In this document: in pieces, positions 1 through 12,860 of the stretch | Layout: every line of letters begins with the position of its first letter | Position numbering within the stretch: the first letter of the stretch is position 1 | Source: Megalobrama amblycephala | Taxonomy: Eukaryota > Chordata > Actinopteri > Cypriniformes > Xenocyprididae | Assembly: GCF_018812025.1 (NCBI RefSeq) | Contig: NC_063062.1 | Coordinates: 2,066,254 to 2,130,253, forward strand | Length of the DNA stretch: 64,000 nucleotides | Direction of reading: 5' to 3' | Notes under the pieces: model-generated | The model's database searches: none | The model's input: the letters and a program-made list of their open reading frames with translations, nothing else | Told to the model about the DNA's origin: nothing | Made by a program: the position numbers and the translations under genes

Positions 1-472
1 CTGGGCCTCATTCAGGAATCACAAGTGAAGCGTTCAAAAACACTCTTACTGAATCTAAAATGTCACAAAATTAATACAATGCAACGTAAGAATGGATTTA
101 TGAACGATTCATACAGAAATTTGCGCTTGTGTTTCACGAACGACGTCCGGCGTGTTTTAGAAAACGCTAAATACAATCAGAACGTTCAGCCAAACGACGG
201 ACAGGTTTTACAGAACTTGAAGATTTTTATTTAGAGTGTGTTTCGATCTGTCTTCTGATTATGTTTCGTGACTTTTATTCTGAATGAACTTTTTCTCTCA
301 AGGTTCCTCATTTTACATTCATACCTCAAACATTCAGTGGTGGAACGTTACGGGAATGTCTTTTACCTCAGGATCTGTAGTTTAGACCTTTTCTGAATTG
401 AGTTTTTATTTGTTTTTGTTTTTTAGAATCGATTTGAATTCGTCAGAATCAGAAATGCTGACGTGATTTTAG
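1..472. other. AT-rich non-coding sequence; possible intron
   Basis: Short open frames here have no recognisable product. If 473-706 is a real last exon, this stretch is its upstream intron. Confidence 0.4.
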
Positions 473-706
473 GACGGGACCTCACTGATTCTCTTCTATG
501 CATTGGCCTCCCTGCGCACCGGCTCGCGGTCCGAACGCCCGCCTGGACCTGAGGACGCGGTCGCTAGGGAAGAGGAATTCCCGGAATCTTATAAGGTTCT
601 TGGAAATGTGTCTGCTCAAACGTTTGATGATGTCAGAGCCCGTCTGTCTCTCAGAACAACTGTCAAATACCTCAGAAACCAGCTGAATGTGTCAGTAGAT
701 GTTTGA
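473..706 (+). CDS. Possible terminal exon of an unidentified gene
   Basis: A GC-richer island with an open frame of 77 codons and stop TGA at 704-706. A plausible branch point (TGCTGAC, 456-462) and acceptor GATTTTAG precede it. The peptide starts DGTSLILFYALASLRTG, has an acidic Glu-rich middle and ends KYLRNQLNVSVDV. I do not recognise the family. It would be the 3' end of a gene that starts left of the window. Coding-like base composition contrasts with the AT-rich surroundings. Confidence 0.4.
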   Translation, partial: DGTSLILFYALASLRTGSRSERPPGPEDAVAREEEFPESYKVLGNVSAQTFDDVRARLSLRTTVKYLRNQLNVSVDV

Positions 707-815
707 ACGAGCGATCGGCCCGCTATGGGATCTGCTCCTACGTTTATTTCATCTGGATCTCAGGGCAAGTTTTGAATATGTGGGTGAATCTCATGAAAAT
801 CAAAAAAATATATAT

Positions 816-821
<6 letters not shown>

Positions 822-900
<79 letters not shown>
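822..900. repeat. (AT)n microsatellite after a poly(A) run
   Basis: Poly(A) followed by about 35 AT dinucleotides, immediately before the composite array. Confidence 0.9.
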
Positions 901-903
<3 letters not shown>

Positions 904-930
904 TTCATGAATATTTTATATATATAAGTA

Positions 931-2230
<1,300 letters not shown>

Positions 2231-2231
<1 letters not shown>

Positions 2232-3340
2232 TTTTAATGCTTATATATAAAATAAGGAAATTGAAGCCTGTTTAACGTGTCTTGCATTTAATCGTCATGA
2301 TATCACAATTTAAAAATCTTAAAGGTCCAACATTTACTTATCCAAAATATAATTTATCATTTCTTCCTGCTGGTTTTGGATCAAAATATCATGTTTTCCC
2401 AGAGGTTTCATGAGATTCACCCATGAATGGTGTGATGAAGTTCTCAGCGTAACCATCAAATCATTCCACAACCAAAGCAGAAGCTCCAGAGCAAAGTCCA
2501 GATGAACGTCTGGATCTCTGCGTGAACATCATCCTCTTTATCCACACTGACGCTTCAGGGCCTGATGTTTGTGTCCAATCTCACATTTTTGCTTTCCGTA
2601 ACAGGAAGGCGTCTCTCTCAGGAAGTACTGTGATGTTTTTAAGTGAACTCTCATTATTTTTAAGATGAATATAATCACTCATGAATGCACGGGAGCGTTG
2701 TTGTGACGTGTGGAGATTTACACTACATACCTCATGCTGCCATTACGACGGGAAGCAAACGCGCTCCCCGGATACTGCGCAGAATCTGGAATGCTGGACG
2801 TGAATCCCTCGATTCTTTCGTTTTGTGTCTTTTTTTCTTGTGGCAAAACCAAACAAACATGAACTGTTGCATTTGTACAATCAGGTGGCCAAACCTGCTC
2901 ACCTTAACCAAAATATCTGCCTTCAGTTCCTGCACAGCTAGATACCAAAGACCAGCCCGCTGCTCCTAAACACACATGACGTCGGCCTCACAGGTCAAAG
3001 GTCACCCGCATTATATGCATTTATTGATGCTGTTTTCAGAAGTGAGTGTTTCAGTGTCATGTGATCGACTCCTAGAAGATCTTCAGCTCGAGTCTGTATT
3101 ATGATGATGTAACGGGTGACCAGGGAATGACCGGTCAGATGTTTCTGTCTGGTCTGGAAGAGGTTTGAAGGCCATATTGATGTGCTTTCTCTCTATTCTC
3201 AGGACATTGATTCTTCTGTTCCAGCTCTGATTCTCCATGTTTGCTGCAGCTCTTCTTCTGTTTGAACTGGATTAAAAACATTGTGCAGATTCTTTGTCCC
3301 AGTTTTATATTTTTGTTTTGTTGTGACTCTGTCTAATGCT
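2231..3340. other. No gene recognised
   Basis: Unique-looking sequence with moderate GC between 2440 and 3200. Open frames of up to 94 codons (2685-2969) show no family signature or splice context I can support. Confidence 0.4.
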
Positions 3341-3341
3341 T

Positions 3342-3685
3342 TAAAGGGTTAGTTCACCCAAAAATGAAAATAATGTCATTAATTACTCACCTTCATGCCG
3401 TTCGAAAATATTTTTGGTGCACCAAAAAAAATAAAAATAACGACTTATTTAGTGATGGCCGATTTCAAAACACTGCTTCAGGAAGCTTCGGAGCGTTATG
3501 AATCTTTTGTGTCGAATCAGCGGTTCAGAGCGCCAAAGTCACGTGATTTCAGCAGTTTGACACGCGATCCGAATCATGATTCGATACACTGATTCATAAC
3601 GCTCTGAAGCTTCCTGAAGCAGTGTTTTGAAATCGGCCATCGCTATATAAGTCCTTATTTTTTTTTTTTTGGCGCACCATAAATA
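3342..3685. mobile_element. Truncated AGTTCACCC-type foldback MITE with internal palindrome
   Basis: Starts with TTAAAGGGTTAGTTCACCCA, the end sequence of a family also seen at 12487, 26643, 28263 and 36236. The inner arms 3440-3505 and 3590-3657 are near-perfect inverted copies (GATGGCCGATTTCAAAACAC and complement) around a short loop. The outer right end is missing. Confidence 0.75.
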
Positions 3686-3689
3686 TTCT

Positions 3690-4420
3690 CGTGGCTTTAT
3701 AATATTAATATTGAACCACTGTACTCACATGAACTGATTTAAATATGTTTTTAGTACATTAATGGATCTTGAGAGAGGAAATGTCATTGCTCAGGCCTCA
3801 CTGAGCCATCGGATTTCATCAAAAATATCTTAGGATTTGTAGAGCATAAACGGCCACCAGTACAGGTTTTTAGCTTCACATTTGGTCTCTTCATTGAGGG
3901 TCAAAGATGAGACTCTTTGTTTGACAGGAATAATGTTTCAGCATATAAAGATACTGATCCAGGAACAGGTTTAGGGTGCGTCTCAATTAACTCCCTAGTT
4001 CACTAGTCGGGGCTCTTATCAGGGAGTCGGCCATTTTAAGTGCTGTCTCAATCGCAAAATCCTTCCAGTGCACTGAAAAGTTTGCTCCCTAAAAAGTCCC
4101 ACAATTCAATCCAATCCAATTTTTCATTATTGTTATTATTATTATGGTATTCAATTATATTTCACTATGAACATACAATTTGATCGGGACCCTTTAATGT
4201 TCAAGTCACGTGACGCCCGCCGTAAATTATTCAGCGGCACCTGTAAACTTTCCCCCCACTTTATTTAAAATTTCGCTATAAGTATTAGTCAGATCTATTA
4301 ATATAAACACAACAAAAAAAAATTCCTGTAAAGATACGTAATGCTACGCCACTTAACGGTCACGTGATGTCGCGGCAGATATTCCGCGCTCTTTCAGCTG
4401 CTTTCATCACCTGAGGACGG
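3690..4420. mobile_element. Probable decayed element end (GGTGCGTCTCAATTAACTCC) and AT-rich sequence
   Basis: 3975-4100 carries the phrase TCTCAATTAACTCCCTAGTT and CACTAGTCGGGGCTC, which resembles repeats common in cyprinid genomes; assignment is from memory of that phrase and is weak. No gene is seen in the rest. Confidence 0.3.
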
Positions 4421-4426
4421 TTAGCC

Positions 4427-4502
4427 GTGATGAACGCGCTTAATGTTGTTTCGGAGGAGTTTAACGCTACAGACGGTCAAAAGAAGGAGCTACAAACAGG
4501 TA
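4427..4502 (+). pseudogene. Possible first exon of a decayed element or gene
   Basis: ATGAACGCGCTTAATGTTG opens a frame MNALNVVSEEFNATDGQ...LQT, ending at a good donor ACAG|GTAAGA. Upstream is CG-containing, promoter-like sequence. It may belong with the exons at 5771-6126, but the join is not demonstrated. Confidence 0.3.
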
Positions 4503-5770
4503 AGACTATAATTTATTTTCTATGTGTGGTGTATTTGGTAATTATCGCTATGATCGTGATTTTGCGCTACCGTTATTCCGTTATATCGAGTTTTGCGCGC
4601 GCCCCTCTTGAAAATAAAAGTCCTTAGAAATCAAAATATAAACAAAACTATTCTCAGAACTTCAGAATATGTGAAATTTTTAGTCTGAAATGAGGTTTAA
4701 CACAAAGCATATGGGTTATGAAGCCTTAACTAGGAGTTATTGCCATTACCTTCACTTCAAATACCCAAATAAGAAAAAAAATCAGGCGCTTTTGTAAATA
4801 ATTGACATTAAAAAGTCGAAATTATGACATACTAAGTCATATTTGTAAGAGGAAAGATCGAAATTATAACATACGGGTGGATGACTTGACATAGGCCTAC
4901 AATTCTACCTATTCATGATGTCATATACTAATAAAAATGGGTATTTGTTAAAAAAAAATATATATGTTTATGTTGTTCCTCTGACAAGATATTATTACAG
5001 CATACTCTAGTTCAAATATATGAACATCAAAATTGTCATATGTCACTGTCCGGGCAATGTGTGACCTTACTAATATGATAATATATCTCAGCAAAGTATA
5101 AATAATTCATAGATAGTGTACAGTTTAAGTAACAGAATTAGGCATTTTTAATGGACTCGTGTTGATGTCTGTGCATGATTTTAAAGCAGGTTCTGGCCAA
5201 ATATGTTTCGTCCGTAAAATGGCCGTCATTTGGTGTGACATTACAATCTATATTTTGAACGGGCAATAATTTGGACATCATTATGATCAACCATGAAGTT
5301 GCAGTGTCATCTCTGGAGTGGTTTGGAAGGTCAAGAGGTGAGTTCTGACTTTTTAATTTTTAAAAAGCTCGTTATCTGATATATTAATTAGTGGTCAGTG
5401 TTTTGTCTTATGGTGTGATGTTATTTGCATAACATTTTTACAAATTTTACTTATTCTTAAAAATCATTGCTGCCATGTGGCAGTTTACATGCTAAGTATA
5501 AGTTAGCTGTTATTAGTTAACCAAGAGATTTATCTTAAATGAACAAAACATCATATGGTGTGACTGTTTTTCCATATTACAAACACCGTTTTTTTTTTTT
5601 TTTTTTAATAACTAAATATTAAAAAAAAGTATTGAATGAATTTAATGGTGAACATTAAATTTACCCATACAAATAATGTATTCCTTTTCGATTTTATACT
5701 TAATTTAACTGTTTCACCATGTTTGCCATGCTTTGCGTATTAAAAGATGCAATATTTTCTGTGTGTCAGG
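4503..5770. other. AT-rich sequence with recurrent TGGTGTGAC phrase
   Basis: No gene recognised. Contains three of the six TGGTGTGA-type motifs (5231, 5411, 5556) discussed in the findings, and one possible short exon ending at 5338 (GAG|GTGAGT). Confidence 0.35.
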
Positions 5771-5964
5771 CAGATAACGAGAGGACACAAAAATACAGGG
5801 AAAGACTCGATGCTGACCTTGTAAGGAGAGAGGAGGTCCTGAGGGAAAGAAGGAAAAAGTACAGAGATCATGCCAGTTCACACAGAACTACTATAGAGAA
5901 GGATGAAAGTCTAGACCACAACTTTAACACAGGTACTATTACCAAGATTGTGAAGCTGAAATTA

Positions 5965-6001
<37 letters not shown>

Positions 6002-6126
6002 TTAAGTATTTTTCATTAACAGGTATAAAGAGAAGATACGAAGAGGAAAACGTGAGGCATTCAGTGTGCACTCCCTTCCTCCTTCAAGATGAGATGCACA
6101 AAAATACAAAAGAAGAAAAGAAGTGA
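5771..6126 (+). pseudogene. Degenerate basic coiled-coil gene fragment (two exons)
   Basis: Exon 5771-5931 has acceptor GTGTCAG and donor ACAG|GTACTA and encodes QKYRERLDADLVRREEVLRE, a basic heptad-like stretch resembling the N-terminal KxYRERL..D...RREE motif of a repetitive protein family I associate with fish genomes. A second exon begins after TTAACAG at 6022. Its frame appears shifted: a better continuation (NAIMNLTPPSLEASLNED) lies in another frame past the stop, so the copy looks broken. No product can be named. Confidence 0.4.
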
Positions 6127-6914
6127 ATGCAATTATGAACCTGACCCCTCCATCTCTTGAAGCATCACTGAATGAAGATAATGCAAATCATACATTGTAT
6201 GTTTTTGACTGGTATCTGATATTACTGATACTATGAATGTCTGTGAATCTAAAACATTCAACTAATTGTAAATTGATATTTTTTACTGTTTAACAATTAT
6301 AATTGTTACAACACACTCTAATTTTAAAGTTCATGTTGAAGGTTCTTCATGTGAGATGGTGTTTGATTTACTCGTATTAGAGTTTCTTAAATAACGTTTT
6401 AAAACGATGATTTTTAGTCGTATTAATGTTAATTGAATTGAATTCATCGAATGTCGAATGCACATAAAATAATTTTTTGCATTGACATTGTGGTGTGCAG
6501 TTCATCATATAGTGTGACTGCATCATTTGGTGTGACATTCAGAATTGACAAATAATTATAAATCATAAAGTCAAAGGAACACAAGAGAAATAGTATCAGC
6601 AAGGGTCAGAAGCATTTTCTTAGATTTATAACAGGGTTTGTCTGAATTAATCTAAAATATCTGAGTGAGGAGAGATGTCTGTCTTTGCATGAGGGTTTAG
6701 AAAAATATTACTAAATCTAATGAATCTGCAAAACAAAGTTAAATTAATAACTTTGTCACACCATATGATAATTTTGAGCACAAAAGCAACAAATTTGGTG
6801 AATAAATCCAAATTCTAATACAAACACTTAAAAGACAATTAAATAGTCAGTACAACACAACTCAATATTTTTTTATGCCTATATATATATATATATATAA
6901 TATGTTTTAATATC
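6127..6914. other. AT-rich non-coding sequence
   Basis: No gene recognised. Further TGGTGTGAC motifs at about 6507, 6527 and, inverted, 6755. Short (TA)n at 6882-6899. Confidence 0.4.
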
Positions 6915-8440
6915 TTTTTTTTATTGACAACTAAACCTCACATGCTTTCTGTGTCTGATGCCTTTTGAAACCACTGAAATTCATGTGGAAACTTGAGTCT
7001 TTCATGTCAAGTTAACTCAGTCCTCAAGGTGGCGCTCGTGTGCAGAGAGTAAGAATGACACGTTTATGGAGTCAAATTAATGCCTTAAAGTTTTGCACAA
7101 AAATAAAGTTTTGCAAAACACAAAAAAGAATTGAGCAATAAAAAAATGTTTTGCAAACAAAAATAAAGAATTGCAAAAGGAAAAATAAAGTATTGAGCAG
7201 AAAAAAATAAGTTTTGCAAACAAAAATAATAAATTGCAAAATAAAATAAAGTGACAAAAATCAATGACAGCTGTAATCCTATTTTATCTTTGCCACATAT
7301 TTTTCATGCTCAAACCTACTAAATCATTTGCAACGCTCATTTTATTCTGCGTTTCAGTCAAGCGTGCGCTCACGATACCGGTTTTCCTTTGCGCTGCACT
7401 TTTCTGTGCGGATCTCTTTATGGCACTGGTTTGACGTGGGGGTGGAGTCAAGAAACGGGGGCACGCCCCCGCGAAATGCATTGGAGGGGAACGTAATCAG
7501 CGACAGGTGAAATAATTCTTTGACATGGTTAAAAATAATGAATGGTTTGTTTTTGTTGGTTTGTTTAGCATATGTTGTCGCCAATTACGACCCCCTCCAA
7601 TGCATTTCTTATAGTAATATGACCTGTCTCACTGCCTGTATCCACTTTTGTGTCCTTAAACATTCGTTTTTTGGGGTCGACAGCTTATAAAAACTTATTT
7701 CTGGGTTTTTTAGCTTGTTAGCTGTACACCTTGTCACACCGCAGCTTTTAGGCATTGTTCTGTTTTTTGTAATGAGTCAGAAAAGACAAGGAGGCAGCCT
7801 CATGCATTACAAAGTCAGTGGAGACGGTTGGATTGATTTTTCCCCCGGTTGGATTGTTTTTCCCCCGGTGGGCATGGTTTTCAGATTATAATAAATGCGC
7901 TCTGTCTCTATGCTTGATCTGTTCTGTTGCGATCTGCGTCTCCTGTCGATGACGTGTTTCGCGGGGGCGTGCCCCCGTTTCTTGACTCCACCCCCACGTC
8001 AAACCAGTGCCATAAAGAGATCCGCACAGAACAGTGCAGCGCAAAGGAAAACCGGTATCATGAGCGCACGCTTGACTGAAACGCAGAATAAAATGAGCGT
8101 TGCAAATGATTTAGTAGGTTTGAGCATGAAAAATATGTGGCAAAGATAAAATAGCATTACAGCTGTCATTGATTTTTGTAATTGATTATATTTTTATTTT
8201 TGCACTACGTTATTTTATTTTGCAATTTATTATTTTTGCTTGCAAAACTTATTTTTTTCTGCTCAATACTTTATTTTTCCTTTGCAATTCTTTTTTTTTG
8301 TTTTGCAAAACTTTAAGGCATTAATTTGACTCCATACACGTTCTGTCAAATGATTTTTGTGTGGAAGTTGTTCAGCTGTAGTTTTTATTGATTGTATTTT
8401 TCTCTTGTAACAGCATCACTCTTGGAGTTTTGTGCTTCTC
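6915..8440 (+). repeat. Segmental duplicate A (interrupted by the foldback transposon)
   Basis: 6937-7064 plus 8337-8440 align with 11395-11618: shared phrases include CATGCTTTCTGTGTCTGATG, CCTCAAGGTGGCGCTCGTGT and GAGTTTTGTGCTTCTCAG. This copy holds the transposon at 7065-8336. Confidence 0.85.
7065..8336. mobile_element. Foldback DNA transposon with about 0.4-kb terminal inverted repeats and 6-bp target duplication
   Basis: Left arm 7065-7475 and right arm 7957-8336 are inverted copies starting TATGGAGTCAAATTAATGCC and ending with its complement. CACGTT flanks both sides (7059-7064 and 8337-8342). The unoccupied site with a single CACGTT is preserved in the paralogous segment near 11520. 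The inner part (7480-7956) shows no transposase, so this is a non-autonomous element. Superfamily is open. Confidence 0.9.
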
Positions 8441-9341
8441 AGTATTGAATCAATATAGCCTTGTTCCAAAATGGATTAAATTCATTATTTTCCTCAAAAT
8501 TCTACAATCAATACCCCATAATGACAACTTAATGAAAGAAGTTTGTTTGAAATCTTTGCAATAGAGGGTATGCACGTGACGTCACCGTCGACCGTTAGGA
8601 CAGCGGTCACGCCCACTGAGTGGCACAAAGACTGAGCGGCAGCATTGGTTTTCAGCGTGAATGCAGTGAAAAACACACAAAACACTTCCAAAACGGGAAA
8701 GAGCTTTGTGACTGACTGTACAACTAGCTTTGACACAAAACCCGAGGTATATATTTAAAGACTGCCGAAAGCTACAGAAAAAAAAGAGGCAAATGGATCA
8801 CTGCAATTCACAGAAACAACATGGATTTGCAGTTATTTTGTCAAAATGTTGAATTTTGAGGTAAAATCATTCCATATATATTGTATTGTTATATATTATG
8901 TTGACAAATCATCAATTAAATATTTTCCATCTTATATTATGCATAATTGTGTGTTTTAAAATAAACACTGACACAAACTATACTATAAAACTATATATGT
9001 TTTAGGGCTGGGCAATGTGACGATATAACATTGATATAAGTGATTACACGGATTTAAACCTACCTATATTGTAGTTATATAAAATATTCACAGGCAGATT
9101 TGCTTTAAGAATTTCCCCGGCGTCAAATCAGCCACATATAAATGTCTGGAAACACGACTCCTGGCTGCATGTCAATATCCATGGATTAGGTTTATTTGAC
9201 AAGTTGTAAGAAACACTTTCGAGTCTAACCTTTAGTGTAATCGTTTGTTTTACTCGCGTTTTCGCAGTTTCCCCTATTAAATCCAGTCACGCAGCAGGTT
9301 CTTCTGCCACTCAGTCCAGCTGAGGGAGCGCGTTCCGGCGA

Positions 9342-10590
9342 GGGGCGGAGCCAGACATTGTTAACATTCGGGGCTTAGCCCAAATCTATATTTTTCCAGT
9401 GACATTTAATTTTCTGTTAACAGCTTTACTGACATGAAAGAAGCTTTTTTATAGTATTCTTGAGTAAAGTTCATAAAATGTACATGATTTGGCACTTTAA
9501 TCTGTAAAAGTTTGTTAGGTATACCTCCTCTAGAGGGGTCCGGGGGCATGCTCCCCTGGAAGAAAATGTAGTACATTTTAAGGTTAAATGCATTAATCTG
9601 GGGCACTTTGGAAGCTCAAAATTAAGAGCTTCAATCCATGTACAGTGTGCAAATTGACCAAAGAAACAGCATTGTACCTCGACATGAAAGAGGGTTTAGT
9701 TCTTTTTAGTCTGTAATATCATCTTTTTAGTTGTGATATAGTGTCTACATCGTTTTAGGTGTTTTAGGATGCCAAACAATTATTACAATGAAATAATAAT
9801 ATAATAATGTTTTAGGCCTATATAATTATTCATATGACTAATATCCATATATTGTTAAAAAAAAAAAATGCTCTCTAAATAAATTACATTTTTCATTAGA
9901 AATTATAAGACTTTTGTACTAATTTCTAAGATAGGCCTAAATCCTTGAACTTTTATTTTGATCAGCAGATCACTAGCTGATCGCGTGAGAAAATGTGCGC
10001 ACTTGCAGCGCAGACAGACTGTATATATATACTTAATCACTATATTTTGCTGTTTTATAAAGGCACAAAGCCATATCACAGTTTCGATTTTAGTTCGTTG
10101 GCAAAATACAACGTTAGAGATTTACATGTTTTAAATTTTCGGTTCATTATGAAACGGTGGCACCTGGTCATTAATGGGAAACACTGAATGAACGTTTAGC
10201 TGACAAATGTGCCAAAGTTGTATTATCAGCTGTTATATCATAACAAAAACCCTTCAACCGGACCGAAAGAGAGTCTCGAGGCCTGCCGCTGCTCTGAGTG
10301 AGTGACAGGAGGCGTGGCTCTGCTCTGAGTGAGTGACAGGAGGCGTGGCTCTGTACAACTGCGGTGTGCGTGAACGCGCTGTCGGAGAGAAGAGCGAGAA
10401 AGCGCTACCGGTAACGCTGTATGTAGGCCTATGGATAGTACTGTAGAAAAGCGGTATTGAACTGTTTAACATATTTTAATAGAGAGATATGTTTAGAAAA
10501 ATGATATTTTGACAGCACTGTTAAGAAACCTCAAACCTGAAAGATTCGGGGCTTGACTCAAAACATTCAAAATCGGCTGGCGCCGCCCCT
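9342..10590. mobile_element. Possible second nested element with AGGGGCGGMGCCAG ends
   Basis: AGGGGCGGAGCCAG at 9342 and the complement CTGGCGCCGCCCCT ending at 10590 are inverted, each followed inward by a GGGGCTTGACTC/GGGGCTTAGCCC phrase. Such ends are seen in hAT-type elements. No clear target duplication. Confidence 0.4.
10290..10351 (+). repeat. Perfect 31-bp tandem duplication
   Basis: TGCTCTGAGTGAGTGACAGG plus AGGCGTGGCTC occurs twice without a mismatch (10290-10320, 10321-10351). Confidence 0.95.
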
Positions 10591-11369
10591 GTGCATACCC
10601 TCTATTTATGGATGATGGAGGCCACTGTGTTCATTGGGACCTTCAATGCTGCAGAAATGTTTCTACCCTTCCCCAGATCTGTGCCTCCATACTAGACAGT
10701 TCTATAGAAGTTCATGGTTTGGTTTGTGCTCGGACATGCACTGTTATCTGTGTGAGCTTATATAGACAGGTGTGTGCCTTTCCAAATCATGTCCAATCAA
10801 CTGAATTTAGCACAGGTGGACTCAAGCTGTAGAAACATCTCAAGGATGATCTGTCGAAACAGAAGAACCTGAGCTCAATTTTGAGTGTCATGACAAAGGC
10901 TGTGAATACTTGTGATTTTTATTTTTATTTTTAATAAATTAAAACTTAAACTTCTTTCACGTTGTCATTATGGGGTATTGTTTTGTAGAATCTTGTGGAA
11001 AATAATTAATTTAATCCATTTGGGAATAAGGCTGTAACGTAAAATGTGAAGCGCTGTGAATAGTTTCCGGATGCACTGTATATGTCAAGCACCAACATAC
11101 TAAACCATAATTATGAGATAAAAAGTAAAAATTGTGCCTATAGTTATAATTTCACATTTTTATCTCATAATAATGATTTATGTTGTAATTGACTGATTCT
11201 CTGAACTTCTGTAATCATAACTCATAATAACAGCTTTGAAATTGAGCATTTTACTGAAAACAATCAAATAATATTTTTGTAACGGGTTATTCTCACATGA
11301 TGGATGTTGGACCTAGTTATGTGTTGCTTGCAGATATCTTTTTTATATTTATTAATATCTATATTTTTG

Positions 11370-11618
11370 TTAGTTATTGACAGCTAGATCTTCTCACATG
11401 CTTTCTGTGTCTGATGCATTTTGAAACCAACCACTGAAATTCATGTGGAAACTGAGTCTTTCATGTCAAGTTATCTCAGTCCTCAAGGTGGCGCTCGTGT
11501 GCAGAGAGTCAGAATGACACGTTCTGTCAAATGATTTTTGTATATGGAAGTTGATCAGCTGTAGTTTTTATTGATTTTATTGACAGGAAGATCTTGGAGG
11601 AGTTTTGTGCTTCTCAGG
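11370..11618 (+). repeat. Segmental duplicate B (empty site)
   Basis: Same orientation as duplicate A, without the insertion, reading GAATGACACGTTCTGTCAAA across the target site. Confidence 0.85.
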
Positions 11619-12786
11619 CCTCGTCGTGTTGAGATTTGTTGGATTTTTTTTTTTTTTTTAAGCTGGCAAATTTGAGCACTTACTGATTACAATTAATGCT
11701 TGAAGATTTAATTCTTTTCTTGATTTAAGTTCCTAAACCTCCTCTATGACGTGCATTGGGTGATCATGAAAACAATACAACCTTGTTTCATTTTAATTAG
11801 GAGAAATCCCATGAAAATGCCTGTTGAGCAAAAACAAGGTAAATGTTGGACATGGAGTTTTGTTTGCAGTACAAGACATGGTTCACAGCTTTAAACATGC
11901 TAAGCTTTACTTTAAATCTTCTACTTTGTGGTTCATTTTGTTTTGTGTTTTTCAATATGACTAGCAGTTTTTGTACTATTTAAATTTCATGAACTCCATA
12001 AAAGAACCATAACTAGTCCATATGACTCCATAATCTGTCAACTTTGTAATGAACATATTTTAACTTTTTTCCAGCAGTGAAGCTCTAGAAACTAAAGTAT
12101 CAAAGAAATTTGAACATTTTCAAGAACAAAATTCTTCTTTTTTTATATTTTCTAACTTAAGAAGTATTTTGTATTTTAAAAGTATTTTGTATTCCCAAAA
12201 AAACTTCTTTTTCCCTTAAGAATGTTGTTATTTTATTTACTTAAGATAAAACTTAAGAATTCAAATTCTTGAAAAGAGTGTAAACTTGTGCTGTGCTGAG
12301 AATCCTTTACCTAATTTGGTGTTCCTGGTCAAATATGCTCCGCCTTGTAAATCTTAAGCAACTTATTTTAGAGTGAAAGAAGTTTATTCGGGTCAAACAA
12401 AGTACAAAAATTATCAAAACAGTTTGGAGAAGTTGTTACACCCTGTGTGAGCAAAGTCAGCAGCTTTTAGTCCAATGCCATAAAATTAAAGGCACAGTTC
12501 ACCCAAAAATAATTCTGTCATTTACTCGCCCTCAGGGCGCCAAAATCCATGTTCAGATAATCTTTGACATGAAAAAGTGCTTAGCTGTAGAAATCTATGC
12601 ATAAATAATAATAATAAAACCCTGTTATTATAATTAGACAGCATTAAGGTTCAATTATTTAGTATGCATACTTTGGTTCCACACGTGTAAATTATTTCAG
12701 CCAAATCTATAGGCTATAAAATGGCCTATAATGCAGAAATAGATTAATTTTCTCTGAATAACATGTCCACACATTTGAGAAATGAT
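11619..12786. other. Non-coding, AT-rich; one truncated MITE end
   Basis: No gene recognised. 12487-12560 (GGCACAGTTCACCCAAAAAT, TCATTTACTCGCCCTCAGG) is a truncated copy of the AGTTCACCC-type element. Confidence 0.5.
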
Positions 12787-12791
12787 CCCGA

Positions 12792-12860
12792 TACTGTTAA
12801 ATCGATTAATTGTGATTAATCGCATCTAACATAAACGTGCATATATATGTATATATAAAC
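12792..12860 (+). repeat. Single dispersed copy of the unit in the 0.9-2.2 kb array
   Basis: Reads ACTGTTAAATCGATTAATTG then GATTAATCGCATCTAACATA, followed by a short TA-rich tail. Confidence 0.8.

Larger units (their letters stand above)
8562..10604. mobile_element. Nested element with TAGAGGGTATGCAC inverted ends; THAP/P-like remnant
   Basis: TAGAGGGTATGCAC at 8562-8575 and its exact complement at 10591-10604 bound an insertion inside the Tc1 relic. Near the left end, 8785-8820 reads RGKWITAIHRNN, like the middle of a THAP domain (P-element type DNA-binding domain), which would fit a P-like transposon; the zinc ligands cannot be followed. No 8-bp target duplication is evident, perhaps because of the Tc1 deletion. 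Confidence 0.5.
8447..11081. mobile_element. Tc1-like transposon relic, split by a nested insertion
   Basis: The left portion (8461-8560: CCAAAATGGATTAAATTCAT, CAATACCCCATAATGACAA) and right portion (about 10605-11081: CTTCAATGCTGCAGAAATGT, GCCTTTCCAAATCATGTCCA, GTTTCCGGATGCACTGTA) are the two ends of a Tc1-like element; the subterminal phrases recur inverted (TTGTCATTATGGGGTATTG). Nearly all transposase sequence is gone. 8562-10604 is foreign. Confidence 0.8.

Noticed and set aside
7284..8149. Two similar frames (MHFAGACPRFLTPP type) on opposite strands
   Set aside because: They are the two inverted arms of the foldback transposon read in the same sense; no protein role is supported.
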